The notes beneath the pieces were generated by a model. That model was not told where the DNA came from, ran no database searches, and was given only the letters and a program-made list of their open reading frames with translations. A DNA stretch of 24,448 bases from a virus: IMG/VR virus record IMGVR_UViG_3300009008_000241, positions 1-24,448 of that record; one strand, 5' to 3'. Numbering within the stretch: the stretch's first letter is position 1; every line of letters starts with the position of its first letter. Both the position numbers and the translations under genes were made by a program. This document shows positions 1 to 5,457 of this stretch, one piece after another.

Positions 1-200
1 TGCTCAAGATGCCAAAGCCCTTTCGTAGCATTCTCATCCTCTGGTGCCGCTTGGGTCGCGGTTCGTATCTGATCATACACTCTATCAAGCGTGGCAATCT
101 CTTCCTTGATACTATCCGGTCCAGTATAGGGCATGGCACTATCCACCCCTTCAATCTCTTTTTTGATAATCTTTCTAAGTTGTCGTTTTGTGATTTTCAT
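1..200 (-). CDS. Small phage protein with ITK..L..IIK leader (partial, 3' end cut by window)
   Basis: The frame opens at an ATG at 200 preceded by TAGGA about nine bases upstream, and stays open to base 1, so the C-terminus lies outside the window. The visible 66 residues begin MKITKRQLRKIIKKEI, a basic amphipathic helix, then turn acidic and helical (around DSIKEEIATLDRVYDQ) with a Gln/Ala/Glu-rich stretch. I cannot name the family. The first 16 residues match the start of the protein encoded at 8319-8666 (MLITKTRLKEIIKEEI) while the rest does not, so the leader looks like a transferable N-terminal signal. Short proteins with this leader are, from memory, common in marine phage genomes. It lies 103 bases downstream of the methyltransferase and the half tRNA. 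The reading frame is confident, the function is not known. Confidence 0.75.
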   Translation of the reverse strand, partial: MKITKRQLRKIIKKEIEGVDSAMPYTGPDSIKEEIATLDRVYDQIRTATQAAPEDENATKGLWHLE

Positions 201-287
201 TTTGTGTTTTCCTATAAAATGATGGTATTCATAAATAGGTTGAGTGGTTACTTTTTGTATCTTTATTCATTCTTCACTCTTTTCCTC

Positions 288-326
288 ATATGAACCGCAT
301 GCTCTATCCAACTGAGCTACGAGGGC
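288..326 (-). pseudogene. 5' half of a tRNA, anticodon CAU; 3' half missing
   Basis: On the minus strand, bases 326 to 288 read as tRNA positions 1-38: acceptor strand GCCCTCG, TA at 8-9, D-stem GCTC/GAGC closing the loop AGTTGGATA, A26, anticodon strand TGCGG, and loop TTCATAT with U33, anticodon CAU and A37. The next bases (GAGGA) do not pair with TGCGG, and no T-arm or acceptor partner (CGAGGGC) follows in the 90 bases before the next gene. The tRNA therefore ends exactly at the 3' edge of the anticodon loop. CAU would be elongator Met or the Ile2 type; the G1 start argues against initiator. The first 23 bases double as the last codons and TAG stop of the methyltransferase. It may be a recombination scar, an interrupted tRNA whose other half lies outside the window, or a stand-alone half. 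Confidence 0.7.
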
Positions 327-1053
327 ATTGTAATTCACGAATACGGGCATTCGCTACATCAACATATTCTGGATTGATCTCTATCCCAATAAAATTTCTA
401 TTTGTTTTTATTGCGGCGAGTGCCGTTGTGCCGGATCCAATGCAATTATCTAATACAACATCTCCCTCATTTGTATATGTTTTAATCAGATATTCAAACA
501 GGGCCAGTGGCTTTTGTGTCGGATGGTATACCTTCCCCTCGCTTTCAGCAGTTTTAAAATATTGCACAGTGCGAGGATAGCGCATTCCAGTATCATTCTT
601 CACAAGAACCGACTTTTGCTTTCCATAGACTTCGGTTGGCCGGTGAGCCTTGCCCTTGTTATATGGAGTGCTCTGCCACATTTGTGGATTATACACCGGT
701 GGCTTTTTATAAAACACACACACGTCTTCATGAGCCCTCATCGGCATTTTTTTCGCATTCAAGTAACCGGTGGCCTTTGATTTTTCCCAAATCCAATTAT
801 ATTTAAATTCTTTAATGTTCGAACTAATCAATACGCTAGTAAATGGCTGTGCGGACGTTAATACCACAGCTGCATTCTGTTTGATTACTCTCTTATACTC
901 TTTCCACAATTCTTCAAGTGGGATGATTGTATCCCACTTGCATTGTGTGGTGCCGTATGGTAAATCACACAATATCATGTCAATTGAATCATCAGGAATC
1001 TCTCTCATCGTTTCCAGACATTCACCTGTATATATTTTATTCAGAGACTTCAC
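304..1053 (-). CDS. Beta-class DNA methyltransferase (N6-adenine or N4-cytosine)
   Basis: A 249-residue amino-methyltransferase using S-adenosylmethionine. Motif IV comes first (D30-L-P-Y-G-T-T, a DPPY variant with Leu in the second place), the conserved HPTQKP box is at 177-182, and the AdoMet-binding motif D-N-C-I-G-S-G-T-T is at 202-210. The order catalytic region, then AdoMet region, is that of the beta class, and about 250 residues is normal for phage members. The start is GTG at 1053, which keeps the typical opening (N-K-I-Y-T-G-E-C-L-E). Its first 17 bases overlap the end of the putative endonuclease upstream, so the two are translationally coupled and probably form a restriction-modification pair. 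The last seven residues (CPRSSVG) and the TAG stop are encoded by a tRNA 5' half, so the natural C-terminus may have been replaced. Target sequence cannot be deduced. Confidence 0.9.
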   Translation of the reverse strand: MKSLNKIYTGECLETMREIPDDSIDMILCDLPYGTTQCKWDTIIPLEELWKEYKRVIKQNAAVVLTSAQPFTSVLISSNIKEFKYNWIWEKSKATGYLNAKKMPMRAHEDVCVFYKKPPVYNPQMWQSTPYNKGKAHRPTEVYGKQKSVLVKNDTGMRYPRTVQYFKTAESEGKVYHPTQKPLALFEYLIKTYTNEGDVVLDNCIGSGTTALAAIKTNRNFIGIEINPEYVDVANARIRELQCPRSSVG

Positions 1054-1678
1054 TACCCTTCAACCTCTCTTCAAAAACATCCATAATGCTCTGAACATAT
1101 TCCTTCAACTTTTTGTGATTTAACGGCTTATGGTTTTCTTTCTTCCAGATTGGCTTTGTACTGCTTCGCTTTCCATCGGTTAAAAAACTAACACTACCGA
1201 TGTGCCCCTCGTCCATGATAAAATCATATGACTCTTTTTTAACAGAATTTTCAATAGCCAAGACAGAACTAGAAATATTACTTTTAGTATACTTTCTGAT
1301 CATCCTACAGTCATCAGAGGCTCTAATAAGATAGCATCGATCCAAATAGGCCTTGCACTCTTCAATGTGAATCAAATCTCCGTCAATATATTGATGGCGG
1401 TCAACTTGCATCTGAATGGCATTGCCATTTTCATTAGTGCATTCAATCTTTCTTTCATCTCCCTTGAGGGTTTCGAATTTGAAACCATAAAGATTGGCAT
1501 AGTGACTGCCCACCGCAGCCCATGCTGTCTCTGATAGTTTTTCACCCAGAGCGCCATTCATGTATCGAATTCGGCCGCCAACGTTGGGGGCGTGCGAGAT
1601 TGAATCAATCTCTTTCATTGTTTTAGTATAAAGATTATTTACTTTTTTACAAACACTATTAAACATTTCTTTTTGCAT
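1037..1678 (-). CDS. Putative type II restriction endonuclease, PD-(D/E)XK-like
   Basis: A 213-residue protein I do not recognise by overall sequence. The case for a nuclease is the arrangement D93, then fourteen residues on E107-C-K109, inside a region of short strands (QMQVDRHQYIDGDLIHIEECK), which fits the PD-(D/E)XK active site D...ExK; the spacing resembles that of small EcoRI/MunI-type enzymes. The second line of evidence is position: the stop overlaps the start of a DNA methyltransferase by 17 bases, the usual layout of a type II pair. Start ATG at 1678 follows AGGATGAG. Six cysteines do not form an obvious zinc site. The gene could instead be a nuclease acting only on unmodified competitor or host DNA, or an unrelated accessory protein. 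Nuclease assignment is inference, and the methyltransferase link is seen. Confidence 0.55.
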   Translation of the reverse strand: MQKEMFNSVCKKVNNLYTKTMKEIDSISHAPNVGGRIRYMNGALGEKLSETAWAAVGSHYANLYGFKFETLKGDERKIECTNENGNAIQMQVDRHQYIDGDLIHIEECKAYLDRCYLIRASDDCRMIRKYTKSNISSSVLAIENSVKKESYDFIMDEGHIGSVSFLTDGKRSSTKPIWKKENHKPLNHKKLKEYVQSIMDVFEERLKGSEVSE

Positions 1679-1686
1679 ATCTCATC

Positions 1687-1908
1687 CTATAATTTTTTTG
1701 TTTTTCCTCTAAATATTTGATAGAACACTGGTTTTTCTTTTGCATAGCAAACCGTTACATAGAAAGCATATCTATTGTTTGTCTGCATTGAAATTCCCAT
1801 TTGTACGTTCCCACAAGAACAAGTATCAGCAGCGTTCCCTTCGTGAAAGTCGCTATGAAAAAACACGTCCTTGCACAAAGGGCACTCTATCTTTACTTTT
1901 TCTGCCAT
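1687..1908 (-). CDS. Small zinc-ribbon protein
   Basis: A 73-residue protein if started at the ATG at 1908; an in-frame GTG at 1917 would add three residues. I prefer the ATG because a TATAAT box at 1920-1925 would place transcription start near 1913, downstream of the GTG. There is no clear Shine-Dalgarno site, which fits a nearly leaderless message. The N-terminal half carries C-P-L-C and, 17 residues later, C-S-C-G, a four-cysteine zinc knuckle like those of small zinc-ribbon proteins; the C-terminal half is aromatic and basic (Y-Q-I-F-R-G-K-T-K-K-L). It precedes the endonuclease gene by only eight bases, so it is probably cotranscribed with the restriction-modification pair. It lacks the helix-turn-helix expected of a restriction controller protein. 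Function unknown. Confidence 0.65.
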   Translation of the reverse strand: MAEKVKIECPLCKDVFFHSDFHEGNAADTCSCGNVQMGISMQTNNRYAFYVTVCYAKEKPVFYQIFRGKTKKL

Positions 1909-1919
1909 ATAATACACCC

Positions 1920-1948
1920 ATTATACAATGTTTTAGTTTAAAAAGCAA
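1920..1948 (-). promoter_or_regulatory. Sigma70-like promoter before the zinc-ribbon and restriction-modification genes
   Basis: A perfect -10 box TATAAT lies at 1925-1920 on the minus strand, with TTGCTT (three of six bases of TTGACA) at 1948-1943 and a spacer of exactly 17 bases. It sits at the junction between the 5' nuclease gene, whose stop codon it overlaps, and the zinc-ribbon gene. The predicted start point near 1913 would yield a very short leader. It would let the distal accessory genes be expressed separately from the replication transcript. The -35 match is weak, so moderate confidence only. Confidence 0.42.
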
Positions 1949-2900
1949 GAGATATTCTTTTAAAATTTGCAAACATATCTGACCAATCATATGAGCCAAA
2001 GCCGTCCTCCAACATCGCCTTAAGAACTTCGGTTTTGTTAAATTCAGGATTAAAGTTTTTTATCACATGATTGATGCGTTGTTTCCCCTGTATGCTAATT
2101 AAAGGCGAATATAACTGCATCAGTTTATAATTTTCTTTAATAAGTTCAACGTTATCAACAATATTTCTGTAAGCTTTAAGATTCGAATCTGTAAGCTCAC
2201 AAAACTCACTGACTTCCGGAATGGAATAAGTCTTTTCTTCTTTTAAAAAAGGTAGTCTTTTCGCCACTGTGGGCATGCCAATCGCTGGAACCCCGGGAAG
2301 ATTGTCTGATTTATCACCAGCAATGGCCCGGGCTAAGGCAAAATTAGTCGGATGTATGCCATACATATCAACAATTCTGTTAGTGTTTAAAACTTGCTTT
2401 TGAATTGGCCTTAAGACAACGGTTGTATCGTCACAAAGTTGAAAAAAATCTTTATCACTAGAGACTATAACCTTTTGCCATTCACTGTAATGTTTATGTC
2501 GAACAACATAAGAAATAATATCGTCGGCCTCGACTGAATCTAGCATCAGCTGCATGACCGGCATGCTGTTAAGAACTTCCACCAATCTGGTCTGCTGCCA
2601 GATTTTATTTTTGATTTCCTCTTCCTCTCCCAAGGTTCTAATATCTCTATTCAGTCGCAGTGGTTTTCGACCAGCTTTATAGTTTTTGTTTGTTGATTTT
2701 CTCTTTTTTGACCCGCCGGGGCCGTCCCAGCAGATCACAACCCCATCGGGTTTTATTTCTCTGATTAATTTTTGTAGGATCTTTAAAAAGCCCTTTAACC
2801 CACCGATTGGATCGCCATTGGTTGATAGACTAGGGTCAACAATATATGCCCTGAAATACATATTGAGGGCGTCGATGATGAGCAATCTTTTAGTTTTCAT
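1938..2900 (-). CDS. 5'-3' exonuclease / flap endonuclease (T4 RNase H, FEN family)
   Basis: A 320-residue metal-dependent nuclease, close in size to T4 RNase H (305). The acid residues of the family are all visible: D10 in I-I-D-A-L-N, D59 in C-W-D-G, E124-A-D-D127, S-S-D149-K-D151, and D196-K-S-D199-N-L-P-G, followed by a helix-hairpin-helix with G-V-P-A-I-G-M-P-T-V-A-K at about 203-214 that contacts duplex DNA. A basic stretch K65-K-R-K with further Lys/Arg to 79 corresponds to the helical arch region. The role is removal of RNA primers and flaps during lagging-strand synthesis, complementing the polymerase at 8728-9909, which has no nuclease domain. The start ATG at 2900 lies within the end of thyX (11-base overlap) with GGAAG as ribosome site, so it is translationally coupled to it. 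Confidence 0.93.
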   Translation of the reverse strand: MKTKRLLIIDALNMYFRAYIVDPSLSTNGDPIGGLKGFLKILQKLIREIKPDGVVICWDGPGGSKKRKSTNKNYKAGRKPLRLNRDIRTLGEEEEIKNKIWQQTRLVEVLNSMPVMQLMLDSVEADDIISYVVRHKHYSEWQKVIVSSDKDFFQLCDDTTVVLRPIQKQVLNTNRIVDMYGIHPTNFALARAIAGDKSDNLPGVPAIGMPTVAKRLPFLKEEKTYSIPEVSEFCELTDSNLKAYRNIVDNVELIKENYKLMQLYSPLISIQGKQRINHVIKNFNPEFNKTEVLKAMLEDGFGSYDWSDMFANFKRISLAF

Positions 2901-3600
2901 TTTTAACTTCCATGTAGGCCTTTATTGTTTCCGGAAACAGGCCTTCTGCGATCCGCAAGCATGCACTAGCCACTAATTGTATTTCCCACTGTGCGCCCTC
3001 GTGATTTCTCAAGTCAATAAACTTAAGAAAGTTATTTAAATTAACAGTGCCGTAATACTCTGTATATAAATTTTGTGGCAACACACCTCGGGCTTGTTCT
3101 CGACACACGCCGTGTTCCATTAGAATATTATAAAGCGCTAGCGCCTCTTTGTGAAAGCTCTTTATTCGACGAGATGCAACATGGTGAATGTTGCCTACCC
3201 CTTTCATTGCCGGAAATACAGGATTTATATACTCTGGTACCGAAGCTTGCCGGTTCGAGTCGCTCTGTTTCCTAAAGGTTTCTGGCTCATAGAACTCTAA
3301 ATTAAAATCCGTATAGCGTCTTGAAATTTCGTTATATGACCAAGTTCGATGTCTGTGGTGTTGTGAGCGGATAAACAAGGGCACCTTAAACCTAAACGTC
3401 ATGACGTTGTGTTCCAGCGTTGACGTGTGTTTGTTTTTAATAAGATATTTAATTAACTTAATATCGCGCTCATTAAGACTTGTGACACGCTTACCGAAAC
3501 TGACACGAGCGGAATTAACAACTGTAGTATCACTACCCATATGGGAAACATACTCAACAAAACCAATGCCATCTGAATATAATTCAATTCTTTTCTCCAT
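2890..3600 (-). CDS. thyX: Flavin-dependent thymidylate synthase ThyX
   Basis: Makes dTMP from dUMP using methylenetetrahydrofolate, NADPH and FAD, giving the phage its own thymidine supply. The 236 residues are the normal length. The signature RHRxxSxNExSxRY is intact at residues 83-96 (RHRTWSYNEISRRY), including Ser88 that corresponds to the reactive serine near dUMP. The C-terminal region with L-K-F-I-D-L-R-N-H-E-G-A-Q-W-E-I-Q (about 191-207) matches the conserved FAD and substrate site, where the second basic residue of the usual W-E-I-R is Gln. ATG at 3600 is preceded by GAGGAAG; the first 17 bases overlap the end of the membrane protein gene and the last 11 overlap the 5' nuclease gene, so the three are read as one coupled unit. 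Confidence 0.95.
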   Translation of the reverse strand: MEKRIELYSDGIGFVEYVSHMGSDTTVVNSARVSFGKRVTSLNERDIKLIKYLIKNKHTSTLEHNVMTFRFKVPLFIRSQHHRHRTWSYNEISRRYTDFNLEFYEPETFRKQSDSNRQASVPEYINPVFPAMKGVGNIHHVASRRIKSFHKEALALYNILMEHGVCREQARGVLPQNLYTEYYGTVNLNNFLKFIDLRNHEGAQWEIQLVASACLRIAEGLFPETIKAYMEVKNEN

Positions 3601-3988
3601 TTTTTTCTTCCTCGAATTGTGGCCCTACTTTAAATTTAAGGGCGCGCCACTGTGGACAATTTTCATCTTCTAGTGCCAAGTTGTTATAAACCAAGCTATA
3701 GTCTGCCAAGCACATAGTTGTGCACACACAAGTTGCATATCGTGGTTCAAAGGATTCGCCACAATCTACAAACATGGGCGTGCCTTGATGCTCGCCAAAT
3801 CTACATACATTTTCGCTGATTTTCGACAGAATGTCAAGCTTTTTTTTCAAATTAATTTTATCTTTTTTTATTTTTTGATTCTCTTGTCTTAAACTAACAA
3901 CTTCCATAGAGATATCGTAGACTGCATATGAGGCGAGGCCAACAGCAAGAAGTAAAAAGATATTTAATGTTATTTTTTTAACACTCAT
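3584..3988 (-). CDS. Membrane-anchored, Cys-rich protein with coiled coil, unknown function
   Basis: A 134-residue protein not recognised as a family. It starts with a short basic tip and one hydrophobic segment (about 7-24, FLLLAVGLASYAV), so it is probably a signal anchor with the rest outside the cytoplasm. Residues 29-58 are a charged Lys/Glu-rich coiled coil, and 60-115 carry six cysteines (62, 76, 87, 89, 93, 111) that could form disulphides; the tail is acidic. The topology is reminiscent of inner-membrane spanins, but the Cys-rich domain is not typical and no holin or endolysin is next to it. No ribosome site precedes the ATG at 3988; a short frame starting inside the 33-bp repeat (3999-4031) ends over this start, so translation may depend on coupling. 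Overlaps thyX. Confidence 0.72.
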   Translation of the reverse strand: MSVKKITLNIFLLLAVGLASYAVYDISMEVVSLRQENQKIKKDKINLKKKLDILSKISENVCRFGEHQGTPMFVDCGESFEPRYATCVCTTMCLADYSLVYNNLALEDENCPQWRALKFKVGPQFEEEKNGEKN

Positions 3989-3998
3989 GAATAAAAAG

Positions 3999-4031
3999 TT
4001 GAGACATCTGTAAACCCATGCCTCCCTGCGG
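3999..4031. repeat. 33-bp direct repeat, copy 1 (pairs with 5027-5059)
   Basis: An exact 33-base copy of the sequence at 5027-5059, beginning TTGAGACATCTG and ending CCTCCCTGCGG on the plus strand. Flanking bases differ on both sides, so the identity stops sharply. This copy starts seven bases beyond the stop codon of the ParB-like gene and ends 11 bases before the start of the membrane-protein gene. On the minus strand it contains GGGAGG directly followed by ATG, the start of a 13-codon frame that ends over the start of the next gene. Confidence 0.9.
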
Positions 4032-4037
4032 TTTAAA

Positions 4038-4949
4038 CTAATTTAATAGATTAGAAGTTTTATTTAGCTTAACAATTTTCTGCTTATGTTTAAGAGAACA
4101 ACCATTAGGCACAGTAACCCTTCGATAATCCACAATTAATCCATGAGCGATAGATTCTCCATGCTTATGATGGACTCGACCTCCCTTGGTCTTATAATCA
4201 GAAGCAGCATTATACTGAGTATGAATTGCCACATAATTACTAAACCAAAGCTTAAAATCTTTGTCGACCGCAGAACCATCATTAAAAGACGGATGCAACT
4301 TGAATAAGAGCGTAGTGCCCTCCAAAAGTTCACCCTGAATCTTTTCATCGCTCGGCCACGCTTTGTGCAAAAGTTCAGAAGCTAGTTTTACGTTATCTAA
4401 ACCGTGCTTTGCACATCGGTTAAACGCCCCAACAGAGATTCGCTTTGAGTTTGGTGCACCAACGGTGCCAAACGTATCAGGAGAGCCATAAACACTCAAA
4501 CCAGCATAAACAAGCTGATTTTTAGTCTCTAGTGCTTTCTGGTCTTGTGCAAGAACTTGGTGCACAAAAACTTCATCTTTGTTTGCACTCTTGCGGTTCG
4601 ACCAGTTAACTTCATAGAAAAGTTTATGATATTCCTGTTCGTCTCCAACATCGATACGATAACAAGGCATCTTAGTACGATTTGGAAACACGACTCTGTA
4701 CATTCCTCGGCGGTGATCACCATCTAAAAGATATTCATCACCACTAGGAAAGACAGCAATTGTGGGGGGAGTGAACTTTGACCAATCAAAACCATCCTTA
4801 AGATATTTCTTAAGTTGGCTGGCCTTTGTTTCACGATTAACCAGACTCAACACATCCACACTTACTTGGCCCGGTTTACCGGGCTTTCCGAAAATATCGA
4901 CGTCATTGATTTTTAGAGATTTTACATCTCCAACTAAAAAATTACTCAT
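4038..4949 (-). CDS. ParB/sulfiredoxin-fold protein
   Basis: A 303-residue protein with the ParB N-terminal (sulfiredoxin-fold) signature: a strand and loop A-V-F-P-S-G-D-E-Y-L-L then D76-G-D-H-R-R81-G-M-Y-R, equivalent to the DGxHR nucleotide-binding box of ParB and its phage relatives. The segment before it (A-S-Q-L-K-K-Y-L...P-P-T-I) is also usual in the family. The C-terminal two thirds is mixed helical and not recognised; there is no clear helix-turn-helix. Phage single-copy members have been linked to nuclease, CTPase or ATPase activities, and none can be chosen here. No ParA partner is in the window, so plasmid-style partition is unlikely. ATG at 4949 follows AAGGAGGAATAATT, a strong ribosome site. 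The gene is bracketed by exact 33-bp direct repeats, suggesting it came as a cassette. Confidence 0.78.
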   Translation of the reverse strand: MSNFLVGDVKSLKINDVDIFGKPGKPGQVSVDVLSLVNRETKASQLKKYLKDGFDWSKFTPPTIAVFPSGDEYLLDGDHRRGMYRVVFPNRTKMPCYRIDVGDEQEYHKLFYEVNWSNRKSANKDEVFVHQVLAQDQKALETKNQLVYAGLSVYGSPDTFGTVGAPNSKRISVGAFNRCAKHGLDNVKLASELLHKAWPSDEKIQGELLEGTTLLFKLHPSFNDGSAVDKDFKLWFSNYVAIHTQYNAASDYKTKGGRVHHKHGESIAHGLIVDYRRVTVPNGCSLKHKQKIVKLNKTSNLLN

Positions 4950-4951
4950 AA

Positions 4952-5047
4952 TTATTCCTCCTTATGAGCAGCATCTAAGGTTTTGAGGCCAATTGGACTT
5001 ACACTAGGTACCTTATCACCTAAAATTTGAGACATCTGTAAACCCAT
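4952..5047 (-). CDS. Possible 31-residue leader peptide or gene remnant
   Basis: A short frame begins at ATG 5047 inside the second 33-bp repeat and ends with TAA at 4954-4952, two bases before the ParB-like start; its last codons (AAG GAG GAA) are that gene's ribosome site. The product begins MGLQMSQILGDKVPSV and ends DAAHKEE. The same frame is open a further 29 codons upstream, across the end of the His/Arg-rich gene, but contains no ATG, GTG or TTG there. GGGAGG lies only one base from the ATG, which is too close for efficient initiation; the ATG at 5035 would be 13 bases away. It may be a small coupled leader peptide or the surviving C-terminus of a displaced gene. Confidence 0.3.
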   Translation of the reverse strand: MGLQMSQILGDKVPSVSPIGLKTLDAAHKEE

Positions 5048-5059
5048 GCCTCCCTGCGG
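5027..5059. repeat. 33-bp direct repeat, copy 2 (pairs with 3999-4031)
   Basis: Identical over 33 bases to 3999-4031 in the same orientation, 1,028 bases apart. It begins 13 bases after the stop codon of the His/Arg-rich gene and precedes the ParB-like gene. On the minus strand the shared bases can be read as P-Q-G-G-M-G-L-Q-M-S-Q in a frame that stays open in both copies but ends differently. The pair delimits a unit consisting of about 77 bases of leader plus the ParB-like gene. Confidence 0.9.
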
Positions 5060-5072
5060 CTCTATAAAGAAT

Positions 5073-5432
5073 TTAATAATAGTATCTGCGTGTAACTCTT
5101 CTTTTAAGATTGCCTTTTCTATTATATCGTCTCGTTACAATTCGCTTTCGCACACGATGGTTGTGCCTGTGGTGGCGCACACGATGGTTGTGCTTGTGAT
5201 ATCGTACGCGCTGTCGATGATGGCGACGGACACGATGATATCTTTTGTTAACTTGGCCCATATAACGCCTGTAGGTGTTGCTGTGGGTTCTTACCCGAAT
5301 CACAGATGCCGGAGCGTGTGAAGTATATACAACTTCGTGTGGCATATACGCCTCACCCTCATATGCAAACCCTGCAAAGCAGCCCGGGGTGACAAAAAGC
5401 GTAGTACCTAGCACTACATATAAAATACACAT
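5073..5432 (-). CDS. Secreted His/Arg-rich basic protein
   Basis: I place the start at the ATG at 5432, because AGGAGG lies nine bases before it; a longer in-frame start at 5534 would overlap the recombinase gene by 77 bases and lacks a ribosome site. The 119-residue product opens with a hydrophobic segment (about 3-22) that looks like a signal peptide, with a possible signal peptidase I cut after A-G-F-A (residue 23). From residue 46 to the end it is almost entirely Arg, His, Tyr, Lys, Val and Asn, with a nine-residue tandem repeat around H-N-H-R-V-R-H-H-R. Such a basic tail could bind nucleic acid, metal or envelope polymers outside the membrane. No family recognised. It follows the recombinase gene by 25 bases. 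Confidence 0.68.
   Translation of the reverse strand: MCILYVVLGTTLFVTPGCFAGFAYEGEAYMPHEVVYTSHAPASVIRVRTHSNTYRRYMGQVNKRYHRVRRHHRQRVRYHKHNHRVRHHRHNHRVRKRIVTRRYNRKGNLKRRVTRRYYY
5149..5193. repeat. Tandem repeat, 18-bp core, 27-bp period, inside the His/Arg-rich gene
   Basis: Two exact copies of the 18-base core CGCACACGATGGTTGTGC lie at 5149-5166 and 5176-5193, 27 bases apart. The period is nine codons, so the repeat stays in frame and encodes H-N-H-R-V-R units. Near-identity at silent positions points to recent duplication rather than convergent codons. Related but decayed units extend towards 5240. Confidence 0.85.
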
Positions 5433-5457
5433 TGTAGTTTTCCTCCTAGAAATATTA

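Noticed and set aside
9-580. Plus-strand frames at 9-293 and 290-580
   Set aside because: They lie opposite the partial ITK-leader gene, the half tRNA and the methyltransferase, and lack ribosome sites.
3252-3261. GGTTCGAGTC on the plus strand, like a tRNA T-loop; considered as the missing half of the CAU tRNA
   Set aside because: It lies inside thyX coding for S-N-R-Q, has no paired acceptor or anticodon strand nearby, and is on the opposite strand from the half tRNA.
5149-5193. Spaced identical repeats resembling a tiny CRISPR array
   Set aside because: Only two copies with a nine-base spacer, in frame within a coding region; a tandem coding duplication explains it.
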